A stretch of DNA of 27,081 nt from a virus, in IMG/VR virus record IMGVR_UViG_3300005253_001213, positions 1-27,081 of that record; one strand, given 5' to 3'. The notes under the pieces were generated by a model, which worked only from the letters and a program-made list of their open reading frames with translations, did no database searches and was not told where the DNA came from. Positions within the stretch are counted from its first letter, which is position 1. Every line of letters starts with the position of its first letter. Positions 21,403 through 27,081 of this stretch are shown in pieces. The position numbers and the translations under genes are program-made.

Positions 21403-21584
21403 GCGGCTCTGCTCAGCTCATCTACTCCCGACTCTTGGGCGAGTGGGTGATGCGTGCGCGGTGCGTCAAATGCACCAACCGTCGGCATGTCCACCCGGAG
21501 TCGCGGATTTGTCGCCCCTGCGGGATTCTTGAGGCGCTGGACAGGGCGCGCGGGGAGGATGCAGAGGAGGGCTGGTCAGCATGA
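21399..21584 (+). CDS. Small zinc-binding protein, 61 residues
   Basis: It starts with ATG at 21399, overlapping the previous stop. MRARCVKCTNRRHVHPES and RICRPCGILEALDRA give two CxxC pairs, 15 residues apart, for one zinc ion, followed by a helix. This resembles other small phage zinc proteins. ATGA overlap with the next gene. Confidence 0.62.
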   Translation: MSGSAQLIYSRLLGEWVMRARCVKCTNRRHVHPESRICRPCGILEALDRARGEDAEEGWSA

Positions 21585-21997
21585 AGCGACTCACCAACAA
21601 GCAGCAGGCGGCGCGGATCGACCGCATCATGGACCGATGGCTCCGGCGCCTCGATCTCTACAATACGTGGGATATTTGTGTTGAGCTTGTGTGCGGATCA
21701 CACTTCCCATCCCAACCCGACGACACAACGGTGCTGGCGTCTATCGAGTTCAACGAGCCGTACAGGAGGGCAACGATCTCGCTCAACTGCGGACTCGCAG
21801 CAATCATGAGCGATGCGGACCTAGAGCACAATCTGCTGCACGAGTTGGTGCATGTGCTGGTGCGGCCTGTGGTGGCCGCAGCGGTGGACCATATTCCGAA
21901 GGTTGCCACGGAGCACTTCCGGCAGGCGCACGAGTCGGTGACGGACACGATCACGCACCTGCTGCTGTGGGACAGAAAAGGAGAGCGCAACAGATGA
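21581..21997 (+). CDS. HExxH metallopeptidase-like protein
   Basis: This encodes 138 residues. The zinc-protease motif is LLHELVHVLV (H87, E88, H91), and a later HESVTDTITH could supply the third ligand. Before it, a strand (ATISLNCGLAAI) and a helix (SDADLEHNLLHEL) match minimal zincin folds in small phage proteins. The substrate is unknown; candidates are host repressors or virion proteins. It is coupled by ATGA to the genes on both sides. Confidence 0.72.
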   Translation: MKRLTNKQQAARIDRIMDRWLRRLDLYNTWDICVELVCGSHFPSQPDDTTVLASIEFNEPYRRATISLNCGLAAIMSDADLEHNLLHELVHVLVRPVVAAAVDHIPKVATEHFRQAHESVTDTITHLLLWDRKGERNR

Positions 21998-23382
21998 CGC
22001 AGGGCCTCATCATCGTAGGCGACGTCTTGGACGGCCTAGCGCGGCTGGACGATAACTCCGTCGACGCGGTCGTTACGGATCCGCCCTACGAGCTCGCCTT
22101 CATGGGCAAGAAGTGGGACGCGACCGGCGTCGCCTTCCGCCAGGCGACCTGGGAGGCATGCCTGCGCGTCCTGAAGCCCGGCGGCTATCTGCTAGCCTTC
22201 GGCGGAACGCGAACGCACCACCGGCTATGGTGCGCTGTTGAGGATGCGGGCTTCGAGGTACGGGATACGCTGATGTGGCTCTACGGCCAGGGCTTCCCGA
22301 AGTCACTGGACGTGAGCAAGGCCATCGACAAGGCGGCAGGAGCGGAACGGGAAGTAGTCAGTACGTCACCTAGTGGTGGGTATAAACGCTTGATGATAAC
22401 GAACAAGGAAGCCGATTTCCGGCCCAGTGACTATTATCCCGAAGGCAACAAGTTCACTTCTAAAGTACCGATTACCGACGAAGCCAAACAGTGGGAAGGC
22501 TGGGGCACGGCGCTCAAGCCCGCCTGGGAGCCGATCCTGCTGGCCCGGAAGCCGCTAGAGGGCACGGTGGCGGAGAACGTGCTAGCGCATGGCGTAGGCG
22601 GGCTGAACATTGACGCGACGCGGATTGGGACGGATGAGCAACTTGCGCGATCACCGAGTTATGCGGGCAGCCAGATCTATGCGCAAGACGAGTGGACGAA
22701 GACACATCCCTCCTTTGGTCGCGGGCACGAAGCGGGACGCTGGCCCGCGAACGTGATCTTCGAGTGTACCTGCGACGACGATGCCGAGGGCGGCCATGAG
22801 CCGGACTGTCCGGCGGGGATGCTGGACGCGCAGAGTGGTGCGCTTGGGGATACCCAACGTCCGAATCGGGTTGAGGGGCAGCAGGTGTCGGATTCTATGT
22901 TCGGGCGGCGGACACTCAGTAAGACACATGGAGGTTCCGGCGGCGCCTCGCGGTTCTTCACGACCGTACGCTTTCGCTACGTGGCTAAAGCGTCCCGAGC
23001 GGAGCGCGAGCGCGGCCTGGAGGACTTCGAGCCGATCACAGGCGCTGAGGCTGTCAACCGCAAGCCGGACACCGCCGGCCTGAAGTCGCCACGTGCCGGC
23101 GCTGGAAGAACTGCTAAGCAGGTCAAGTGCGGGCATCCTACGGTCAAGCCTATCGCTCTCATGCGCTGGCTGGTGCGGCTCGTCACGCCACCAGGCGGCA
23201 TCGTCGTAGACCCCTTCTGCGGCAGCGGCTCGACACTGATCGCCGCACGCGAGGAGGGGCACGACTTCGTCGGTGTGGACCTGAGCGCGGAATATTGCCG
23301 TATCGCACAGGCACGCGCAGGCGGCGCAGAGCTGGTCCAGGCGGAGGCGCCAGAGGACACGGAACCGGAGTGGGAGGAGTAG
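21994..23382 (+). CDS. DNA methyltransferase, beta class (second)
   Basis: This encodes 462 residues. Motif IV is VVTDPPYELAFMGKKWD (D29), and motif I is VVDPFCGSGSTLIAA (D406-T414), which is the beta-class order. The long segment between them holds the target-recognition region, with pieces typical of phage enzymes such as LKPGGYLLAFGGTRTHHRLW and WEPILLARKPLEGTVAENVL. It would methylate the exocyclic amino group of adenine or cytosine; the target is unknown. The start is the ATG at 21994 in an ATGA overlap with AAAAGGAGAG upstream. With the enzyme at 2476 and the C5 enzyme at 23385, the phage carries three methyltransferases of two chemistries, probably against host restriction. Confidence 0.9.
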   Translation: MTQGLIIVGDVLDGLARLDDNSVDAVVTDPPYELAFMGKKWDATGVAFRQATWEACLRVLKPGGYLLAFGGTRTHHRLWCAVEDAGFEVRDTLMWLYGQGFPKSLDVSKAIDKAAGAEREVVSTSPSGGYKRLMITNKEADFRPSDYYPEGNKFTSKVPITDEAKQWEGWGTALKPAWEPILLARKPLEGTVAENVLAHGVGGLNIDATRIGTDEQLARSPSYAGSQIYAQDEWTKTHPSFGRGHEAGRWPANVIFECTCDDDAEGGHEPDCPAGMLDAQSGALGDTQRPNRVEGQQVSDSMFGRRTLSKTHGGSGGASRFFTTVRFRYVAKASRAERERGLEDFEPITGAEAVNRKPDTAGLKSPRAGAGRTAKQVKCGHPTVKPIALMRWLVRLVTPPGGIVVDPFCGSGSTLIAAREEGHDFVGVDLSAEYCRIAQARAGGAELVQAEAPEDTEPEWEE

Positions 23383-23384
23383 AG

Positions 23385-23888
23385 ATGGCTACATTTGGTA
23401 GTCTCTTTTCCGGCGTGGGCGGTATAGATTTAGGTTTGGAGCGAAGCGGTATGGAGGTGGTATGGCAATGCGAACGAGATCCTTTCTGCCGCCAAGTTCT
23501 TAACAAGAACTGGCCTGGTGTGCCGTGCTATGATGACGTGAGGGATGTTGATGAGAAAGCACCGAAAGTTGACCTCATCTGCGGGGGGCCACCCTGCCAG
23601 CCGGTCTCGCACGCGGGCCGGAGGAAAGGCGCCGAAGACGAGCGCTGGCTCTGGCCCGAGTTCGTCCGAGTCATACGCGCAGTTAGGCCCCGATGGGTCC
23701 TGGTCGAAAATGTTCCAGGCCTCCTGTCAATCGACGCTGGACGGCTCTTTGGTGGAGTGCTCAGGGACTTGGCCGAGAGCGGGTATGATGCGGACCACGA
23801 TTGCATCTCTGCGGCTGCTCTCGGGGCACCCCATATCAGAGATCGCGTCTTCATTGTCGCAAGGAGGAACGACTTATGGCCCATATGA
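23385..23888 (+). CDS. C5-cytosine DNA methyltransferase, N-terminal half
   Basis: This encodes 167 residues, about half a normal enzyme. Motif I is FGSLFSGVGGIDLGLERSG (4-22), motif IV is GGPPCQPVS with the catalytic C71, motif VI is VENV (107-110), and motif VIII is ALGAPHIRDRVFIVA (145-159). The frame then runs eight residues into the start of an HNH gene (RRNDLWPI) and stops. So the catalytic half is complete, while the target-recognition region and motifs IX-X lie downstream at 24429-25253. It may be inactive, or the two halves may assemble as in two-subunit C5 enzymes such as M.AquI. Start: ATG with GGAGGAG upstream, 2 nt after the previous stop. Confidence 0.88.
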   Translation: MATFGSLFSGVGGIDLGLERSGMEVVWQCERDPFCRQVLNKNWPGVPCYDDVRDVDEKAPKVDLICGGPPCQPVSHAGRRKGAEDERWLWPEFVRVIRAVRPRWVLVENVPGLLSIDAGRLFGGVLRDLAESGYDADHDCISAAALGAPHIRDRVFIVARRNDLWPI

Positions 23889-24436
23889 GAAGCTTTGCGC
23901 CTGCGAGACGGTGCGAATCCTGCACCACATTATTCAGGCCACGGAAGGACGCGATAGCGAAGGGGCGCGGGCGCTTCTGCTCTCAAGGGTGCGTCGGCTT
24001 GAGCCAAGCGAAACCTGTTGTGAATGTAAGTCGCGTTCTGCATCTCTACGTAGAGGAGGGCAAGGGGATTCGCCAAGTAGCAGCCGAGGTCGAGGCGGGG
24101 TGGAAGCAGGTACAACGGCTGCTGAAGAGGCATGGAGTGCTACGGCCTGGTGGACGATACGCGCCGAGCTCCTATTCAGCGAAGCTGTACCGCCAAGCAG
24201 CGGCGAAGAAGCTAGGGCGAGTGCTGCGCCGTGGGGAGTTGGTACACCACATCGACGGGGACCACGCGAACATGACGGAGAAGAACCTATTCGTGACGAA
24301 CAGGAGCGGCCACCAACTACTACACCGTCAGCTAGAGCGGATGGCCCTTCGCCTAGTCAGGAACGGGCTGATCCAGTGGCAGGACGATTCCTATACCTTC
24401 TCTTCGGAGATGGAACGGCAGTTGAAGCATGTCTAG
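23876..24436 (+). CDS. HNH homing endonuclease inserted in methyltransferase
   Basis: This encodes 186 residues. An N-terminal zinc knuckle (C13, C16, C35, C39; RRCESCTTLF, RFCSQGC) and a helix-turn-helix (VEEGKGIRQVAAEVEAGWKQ, VQRLLKRHG) are followed by the HNH nuclease core GELVHHIDGDHANMTEKNLF (H124, H125, D127, N137) and a closing H146/H150. Such modular HNH proteins are typical homing endonucleases of phages. The ribosome-binding site AAGGAGG directly follows the codons of methyltransferase motif VIII, and the last codons overlap the start of the downstream methyltransferase fragment, so the gene has been fitted between the two halves. A cut near this site in phages lacking the insert would promote its spread. 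Confidence 0.88.
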   Translation: MAHMRSFAPARRCESCTTLFRPRKDAIAKGRGRFCSQGCVGLSQAKPVVNVSRVLHLYVEEGKGIRQVAAEVEAGWKQVQRLLKRHGVLRPGGRYAPSSYSAKLYRQAAAKKLGRVLRRGELVHHIDGDHANMTEKNLFVTNRSGHQLLHRQLERMALRLVRNGLIQWQDDSYTFSSEMERQLKHV

Positions 24437-25253
24437 CGACAACGATGTATCGGCGGCCGCCCTTGGTGCCCCGCACATCCGCGATCGGGTCTTCATTGTG
24501 GCCCACGCCACAGGTAGGGGGCCAGGGAGGGAGGCACCAGTGGGCGAAGGATGGCAAGGGGGGTCGGGACTTGACGAGCGAGGTGCAGGCGGCGGAGCGA
24601 ATGTGGCCCACGCCCAACGTGCCGAACGGCGGAAGAAGCCCAGCGACGGGTACGATGTCCCGGACGGGCATGACACCCGACGGCAAGAAGCGCCAGGTGG
24701 ACTTGGGGCAAGCCGTGAAGCGCTGGCCGACACCCCAGGCGCACGACACAGCGAAGGGGAACGCAGCGAGGGTGGGGCGATACGGGACGAAGCACGGGGG
24801 CCGCAACCTGAACGACGAGGTAGCGATGTGGCCGACACCGAAGGGGAGCCCGGAACACTACGGGCAACCGCGGGAGAACGACCGGGGCGACCTACAGGCT
24901 GCGGTATTCCGCACACCCCAGGCCAGGGACGGGGACGAGAGGGGTCCGTCTTCGCCGGAGCGGCGGAAGAAACAGGGGCACTCAGTCTCGCTGCACGATC
25001 AGGTGGGTGGACAGCTCAATGCCGACTGGGTGAGCCTGCTCATGGGCTTCCCGGAAACATGGACTGTGGTGGATGGGAGTGCGGAGTGCCCCGAACGGTG
25101 ACGGGTCAGAAGGATCGCGTACATCGGCTCCGGGCACTCGGCAACGCCGTCGTCCCGCAAGTCGCCGAGTACGTTGGGCGCCTGATAATGGAGGCGGAGC
25201 GTGACGCACAGGCCCGAGCAGACGACGCTGGGGATACCGCTGTGATATGCTAG
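24429..25253 (+). CDS. C5-cytosine methyltransferase, C-terminal fragment
   Basis: This encodes 274 residues. It begins SSDNDV and then repeats the motif VIII segment SAAALGAPHIRDRVFIVA (residues 8-25), already present in the N-terminal half, and ends with motif X RLRALGNAVVPQVAEYVGRL (233-252). The part between (28-215) is Gly/Arg/Glu-rich with VAHA, ADT and VADTEGE repeats, as seen in this frame in other phage C5 enzymes. However, the +1 frame over the same DNA (24445-25101) has better third-position GC and typical WPTP and LNADWVSLLMGFPETW segments of C5 enzymes. The true product of the middle may therefore be in the other frame. The ATG at 24429 overlaps the HNH stop by 8 nt. Confidence 0.7.
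   Translation: MSSDNDVSAAALGAPHIRDRVFIVAHATGRGPGREAPVGEGWQGGSGLDERGAGGGANVAHAQRAERRKKPSDGYDVPDGHDTRRQEAPGGLGASREALADTPGARHSEGERSEGGAIRDEARGPQPERRGSDVADTEGEPGTLRATAGERPGRPTGCGIPHTPGQGRGREGSVFAGAAEETGALSLAARSGGWTAQCRLGEPAHGLPGNMDCGGWECGVPRTVTGQKDRVHRLRALGNAVVPQVAEYVGRLIMEAERDAQARADDAGDTAVIC
24445..25101 (+). CDS. Overlapping +1 frame, WPTP-type methyltransferase region
   Basis: A 218-residue frame starts with ATG at 24445 (MYRRPPLVPRTSAIGSSLWP), inside the C-terminal methyltransferase fragment and in a different frame. It carries four WPTP units (LWPTPQ, MWPTPN, RWPTPQ, MWPTPK), then GGQLNADWVSLLMGFPETWT, a segment usual near the end of the target-recognition region in phage C5 methyltransferases. 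Third codon positions are strongly G/C, as in the rest of the genome, and the composition is that of a real protein. WPTP and VAHA/VADT are the same bases in two frames. It may be the real coding frame of the region (two frameshifts), or a second gene. No good ribosome-binding site precedes the ATG. Confidence 0.5.
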   Translation: MYRRPPLVPRTSAIGSSLWPTPQVGGQGGRHQWAKDGKGGRDLTSEVQAAERMWPTPNVPNGGRSPATGTMSRTGMTPDGKKRQVDLGQAVKRWPTPQAHDTAKGNAARVGRYGTKHGGRNLNDEVAMWPTPKGSPEHYGQPRENDRGDLQAAVFRTPQARDGDERGPSSPERRKKQGHSVSLHDQVGGQLNADWVSLLMGFPETWTVVDGSAECPER

Positions 25254-25272
25254 AGGAGAAGGAGGGTACCCG

Positions 25273-25662
25273 ATGACACGACTAGTGACAGTCACGACCG
25301 AGCTAGACCTGGAGACCGAGGAGTGCTGCCGGTGTGGAATCACATTCGCTATGCCAGCATTCTTTCGTCAGCAGCGCTCCCGTCAGAAGGACGAATTCTA
25401 CTGCCCCGCCGGCCATCCGCAGGCCTACAAGGGCAAGACGCACAATCAGGAGTTGCGAGAGGCGCAGGCGCACGCCCGGGACCTAAGCATCTCCAACACG
25501 TGGCTCGCCGACGACAACATGGATCTAGCCAACAAGAACACGGGGCTGCGCCGGAAGAACACCGACCTCCGCAAGCGTGCCAAGAACGGGACGTGCGGCT
25601 TCTGCCATCGGACGTTCCGCAATGTGCAGCGGCACGTCGAGACCCAGCACCTGGACGCTTAG
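25273..25662 (+). CDS. Zinc-finger protein with C2H2 finger
   Basis: This encodes 129 residues. An N-terminal knuckle (ECCRCGITFAMPAFF, then FYCPAGH), a helical middle (REAQAHARDLSISNTWLADD and the Asn/Lys/Leu repeats DLANKNTGLRRKNTDLRKRA) and a C-terminal C2H2 finger (CGFCHRTFRNVQRHVETQH) are clear. This three-part form is known from small phage proteins of unknown function; the final finger suggests DNA or RNA binding. The ribosome-binding site is GAGGAGAAGGAGGG, the strongest in this area. Confidence 0.8.
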   Translation: MTRLVTVTTELDLETEECCRCGITFAMPAFFRQQRSRQKDEFYCPAGHPQAYKGKTHNQELREAQAHARDLSISNTWLADDNMDLANKNTGLRRKNTDLRKRAKNGTCGFCHRTFRNVQRHVETQHLDA

Positions 25663-25673
25663 GAGGTGCTGAA

Positions 25674-25973
25674 GTGGTGGAGATGGGTGTAACCTGCGTG
25701 ACCTGCGAGCAGGTGCTGACGGGCGGACGATGTACTAACAGGATGTGTCCGAGCTACGCGCCGCTGGAAGATGACGAGCACGAGGAGTGCCAGCAGCGCA
25801 ACGTCGAGCTGGAGGGGGAGGTGACGCGGCTGCGGGACTTCGTAGTTGAGCGCGTCTGCTTCAGATGTTCAGAAGATTTCATGCTTGATGGGGCGGTGGA
25901 AGAGGATTGCGGCGAGCTGGAGTGTCAAGAGGCCCGCGCCGCCCTCGCGCCGAATAGCGCCACGGAGAGGTGA
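25674..25973 (+). CDS. Cys-rich acidic protein, 99 residues
   Basis: It starts with GTG at 25674, 8 nt after AGGAGG. TCVTCEQVLTGGRCTNRMC and VCFRCSEDF, with later CGELEC, give four cysteine pairs. Between them is a short coiled coil (NVELEGEVTRLRDFVVERV). Two zinc knuckles joined by a helix is the likely form. No named family. The stop shares one base with the next ATG. Confidence 0.6.
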   Translation: MVEMGVTCVTCEQVLTGGRCTNRMCPSYAPLEDDEHEECQQRNVELEGEVTRLRDFVVERVCFRCSEDFMLDGAVEEDCGELECQEARAALAPNSATER

Positions 25974-26194
25974 TGGAGGGGGTGCAATTAGTTCCAGCAC
26001 GGGCAGAATGGACGAACAGGCTCATCAAGATAAGCCGTCACTGCGGTTACAGAGAGACTACTTGGGCTGGCAATACTTGGTGTCCCGAATGTGGGCGTGG
26101 CCTAGAGCTTATCCTGCTCGAACTTCCGCGCAAGCCCGCTGCGCCCCGCGTCCAGCATCCATTCGCTGCATTCGAGAGGTGGGCACGTTCATGA
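25973..26194 (+). CDS. Small CxxC protein, 73 residues
   Basis: ATG 25973 overlaps the previous stop by one base; a GTG at 25970 is equally placed. SRHCGYRETTWAGNTWCPEC holds three cysteines and a histidine that could bind zinc. The C-terminus is basic and Pro-rich. The family is unknown. It overlaps the next start by ATGA. Confidence 0.55.
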   Translation: MEGVQLVPARAEWTNRLIKISRHCGYRETTWAGNTWCPECGRGLELILLELPRKPAAPRVQHPFAAFERWARS

Positions 26195-26241
26195 GCGACA
26201 AACGAGAACTACAGATGACGGCCATTAAGGAGCCGGGATGA
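26191..26241 (+). CDS. 16-residue micro-frame, coupled on both sides
   Basis: MSDKRELQMTAIKEPG starts on an ATGA overlap with the gene before and ends on an ATGA overlap with the gene after. It may act only as a bridge that passes ribosomes from one gene to the next. No function can be given. Confidence 0.25.
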   Translation: MSDKRELQMTAIKEPG

Positions 26242-26450
26242 TAGACGCCGTCGGTCGTGATGCTTTACGGAACTTAGATGTTGCCTTGAGGTACATCACC
26301 AAGCTGCGGGCGGGTGTGGAGTTGCTGGTGTCCCTTTGTCACACACAGCATCATACGCATCCGCAAGCGAGTCGCCAGGGGTGGGAGCACTGCTCGCTGG
26401 CAGAATGTGTAGCAGCGCGAAAGGTGCTTGCGCAGAAGTCCGATGCATAG
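26238..26450 (+). CDS. Unknown helical protein, 70 residues
   Basis: It starts on an ATGA overlap with AAGGAGCC upstream. It has a helix (DALRNLDVALRYITKLRAGV) and a His/Cys-rich stretch (LCHTQHHTHPQ) that may bind a metal. No family is recognised. It is followed by a 74-nt gap with only a weak 5-bp stem-loop (26464-26480). Confidence 0.58.
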   Translation: MIDAVGRDALRNLDVALRYITKLRAGVELLVSLCHTQHHTHPQASRQGWEHCSLAECVAARKVLAQKSDA

Positions 26451-26524
26451 CAGCCGTAGGTATAGCCTGTCTCTTAGGCTCTGTGCAAGAACGGTATTAG
26501 CAGTTGTGCATATAGGAGCACGAG

Positions 26525-27076
26525 ATGGCTGAGGGACGATCCCACCAGAAGAAGCGGAAGAGCAAGGTTCGGACCATCTACAATCCGAAGGCGATTCAGC
26601 GCATGCACCAGGCATGGGAGCTCTACACCCTCGGTTACTCGACCCACGCCATTTCGGTGAAGCTCAACTGTCACTGGCACACGGCGGACAAGGACATTCA
26701 ACGTGCCCAGGAGATGTGCGATGCCGGCCACCTTCGGCGTGCCGAGGATGCTCGGGAGGCGGCGATTCGGACCCGGCGCGGCGTCCAGCAGCTAGCGCTG
26801 GAGGATCGTGAGGTGGCGGAGCCCAAGGATCGCGCTCAGCTTCTTCGGGTAGTGCTAGACGGGCAGAAGGGCATCGAAGACTTGGAAGGTCTCCATCAGG
26901 AGGCGCCGTTGGTGCAGGTCGGCCCTGCCGTCTACCAGATCGCCGGCGGTCCCCTCCAGCCGCTCACTGAACTTACCGACGATGAGCTGGAGGTGGCCGA
27001 TGCGCATCTCGGGTCGGAGCTCGCGGCACTGCCGCCGGCGCCGGACGATGCGGAGGAGCCTGCGACTGAGGCCTAG
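26525..27076 (+). CDS. Probable terminase small subunit
   Basis: This encodes 183 residues. The N-terminal part is basic (SHQKKRKSKVRTIYN) and carries a helix-turn-helix typical of small terminases: ELYTLGYSTHAISVKLNCHW, followed by TADKDIQRAQEM. A helical middle (DREVAEPKDRAQLLRVVLDG) suits oligomer formation, and the C-terminus is acidic and Pro-rich (ALPPAPDDAEEP), as in the tail that meets the large subunit. The role would be to recognise phage DNA for packaging. Its place at the right edge, 74 nt after the last small gene and with no promoter seen, fits the start of the packaging and head genes outside the window. A different HTH regulator is possible. Confidence 0.7.
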   Translation: MAEGRSHQKKRKSKVRTIYNPKAIQRMHQAWELYTLGYSTHAISVKLNCHWHTADKDIQRAQEMCDAGHLRRAEDAREAAIRTRRGVQQLALEDREVAEPKDRAQLLRVVLDGQKGIEDLEGLHQEAPLVQVGPAVYQIAGGPLQPLTELTDDELEVADAHLGSELAALPPAPDDAEEPATEA

Positions 27077-27081
27077 TCCCC

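Noticed and set aside
25246-25251. TATGCT before the zinc-finger gene as -10 box
   Set aside because: No -35-like sequence stands 16-18 nt upstream, and the site lies inside the end of the methyltransferase fragment.
26464-26480. Stem-loop AGCCT/AGGCT before the terminase gene as terminator
   Set aside because: Only 5 bp with a 7-nt loop and no T-run; too weak to call.

Overview
The window reads as about 27 kb of a GC-rich tailed double-stranded DNA phage (Caudoviricetes). Every gene I can support lies on the + strand, packed head to tail with 1-20 nt overlaps (ATGA, GTGA, TGATG, GTGNCTGA). A virion tail/fibre protein runs off the left edge and a probable small terminase closes the right edge, so the window covers the non-structural arm between the tail genes and the packaging genes. 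The host cannot be named. The base composition and gene style (prim-pol/helicase, Sak4-like ATPase, DUF669, many small zinc-ribbon proteins) suggest a high-GC bacterium, possibly an actinobacterium. I see no integrase, CRISPR array or ordinary tRNA.

Layout. 1-1.3 kb: tail fibre end and a coiled-coil protein. 1.3-7.3 kb: replication block 1, with a DnaN-like sliding clamp, a beta-class DNA methyltransferase, an SNF2-type helicase whose frame is broken inside Walker A, a small unknown protein, and a DNA polymerase with an N-terminal uracil-DNA glycosylase domain. 7.3-13.9 kb: replication/recombination block 2, with a Cas4/AddB-like Fe-S nuclease, a Sak4-like ATPase, a DUF669 ssDNA-binding-like protein, a VRR-NUC nuclease, small unknowns and a 951-residue prim-pol/helicase. 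13.84-14.11 kb: an elaborate repeat region, the best candidate for a replication origin, followed by a small HTH protein. 14.3-16.1 kb: GH25 endolysin and a two-helix membrane protein (lysis). 16.1-21.6 kb: about 17 small, translationally coupled genes, many Cys-rich, plus a DUF2786 protein, a coiled-coil protein, a nucleoside deoxyribosyltransferase-like protein and a Gly-X3 repeat protein. 21.6-25.3 kb: HExxH protein, second beta-class methyltransferase, and a C5-cytosine methyltransferase split by an HNH endonuclease. 25.3-27.1 kb: zinc-finger proteins and small terminase.

Four promoters with perfect TTGACA -35 boxes head the main blocks. All four carry the element ATGATTAA, and three carry the full 11-mer ATGATTAACAC, either over the -10 box or in the spacer, which suggests a shared phage-encoded control.

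The strongest unexplained structures are: (1) the duplicated module of 9-bp-spaced ACTCACA/TGTGAGT repeats around an AT tract and an 8-bp-spaced GATC array; (2) the HNH-split C5 methyltransferase, with a purely synonymous 18-residue duplication and a second long open frame over its target-recognition region; (3) the 4-nt insertion in the helicase Walker A; (4) an in-frame internal ribosome-binding site and ATG at the domain border of the endolysin; (5) a cloverleaf-like fold with a TTCAATC loop and an ACCA end in the 17.1-17.3 kb gap.
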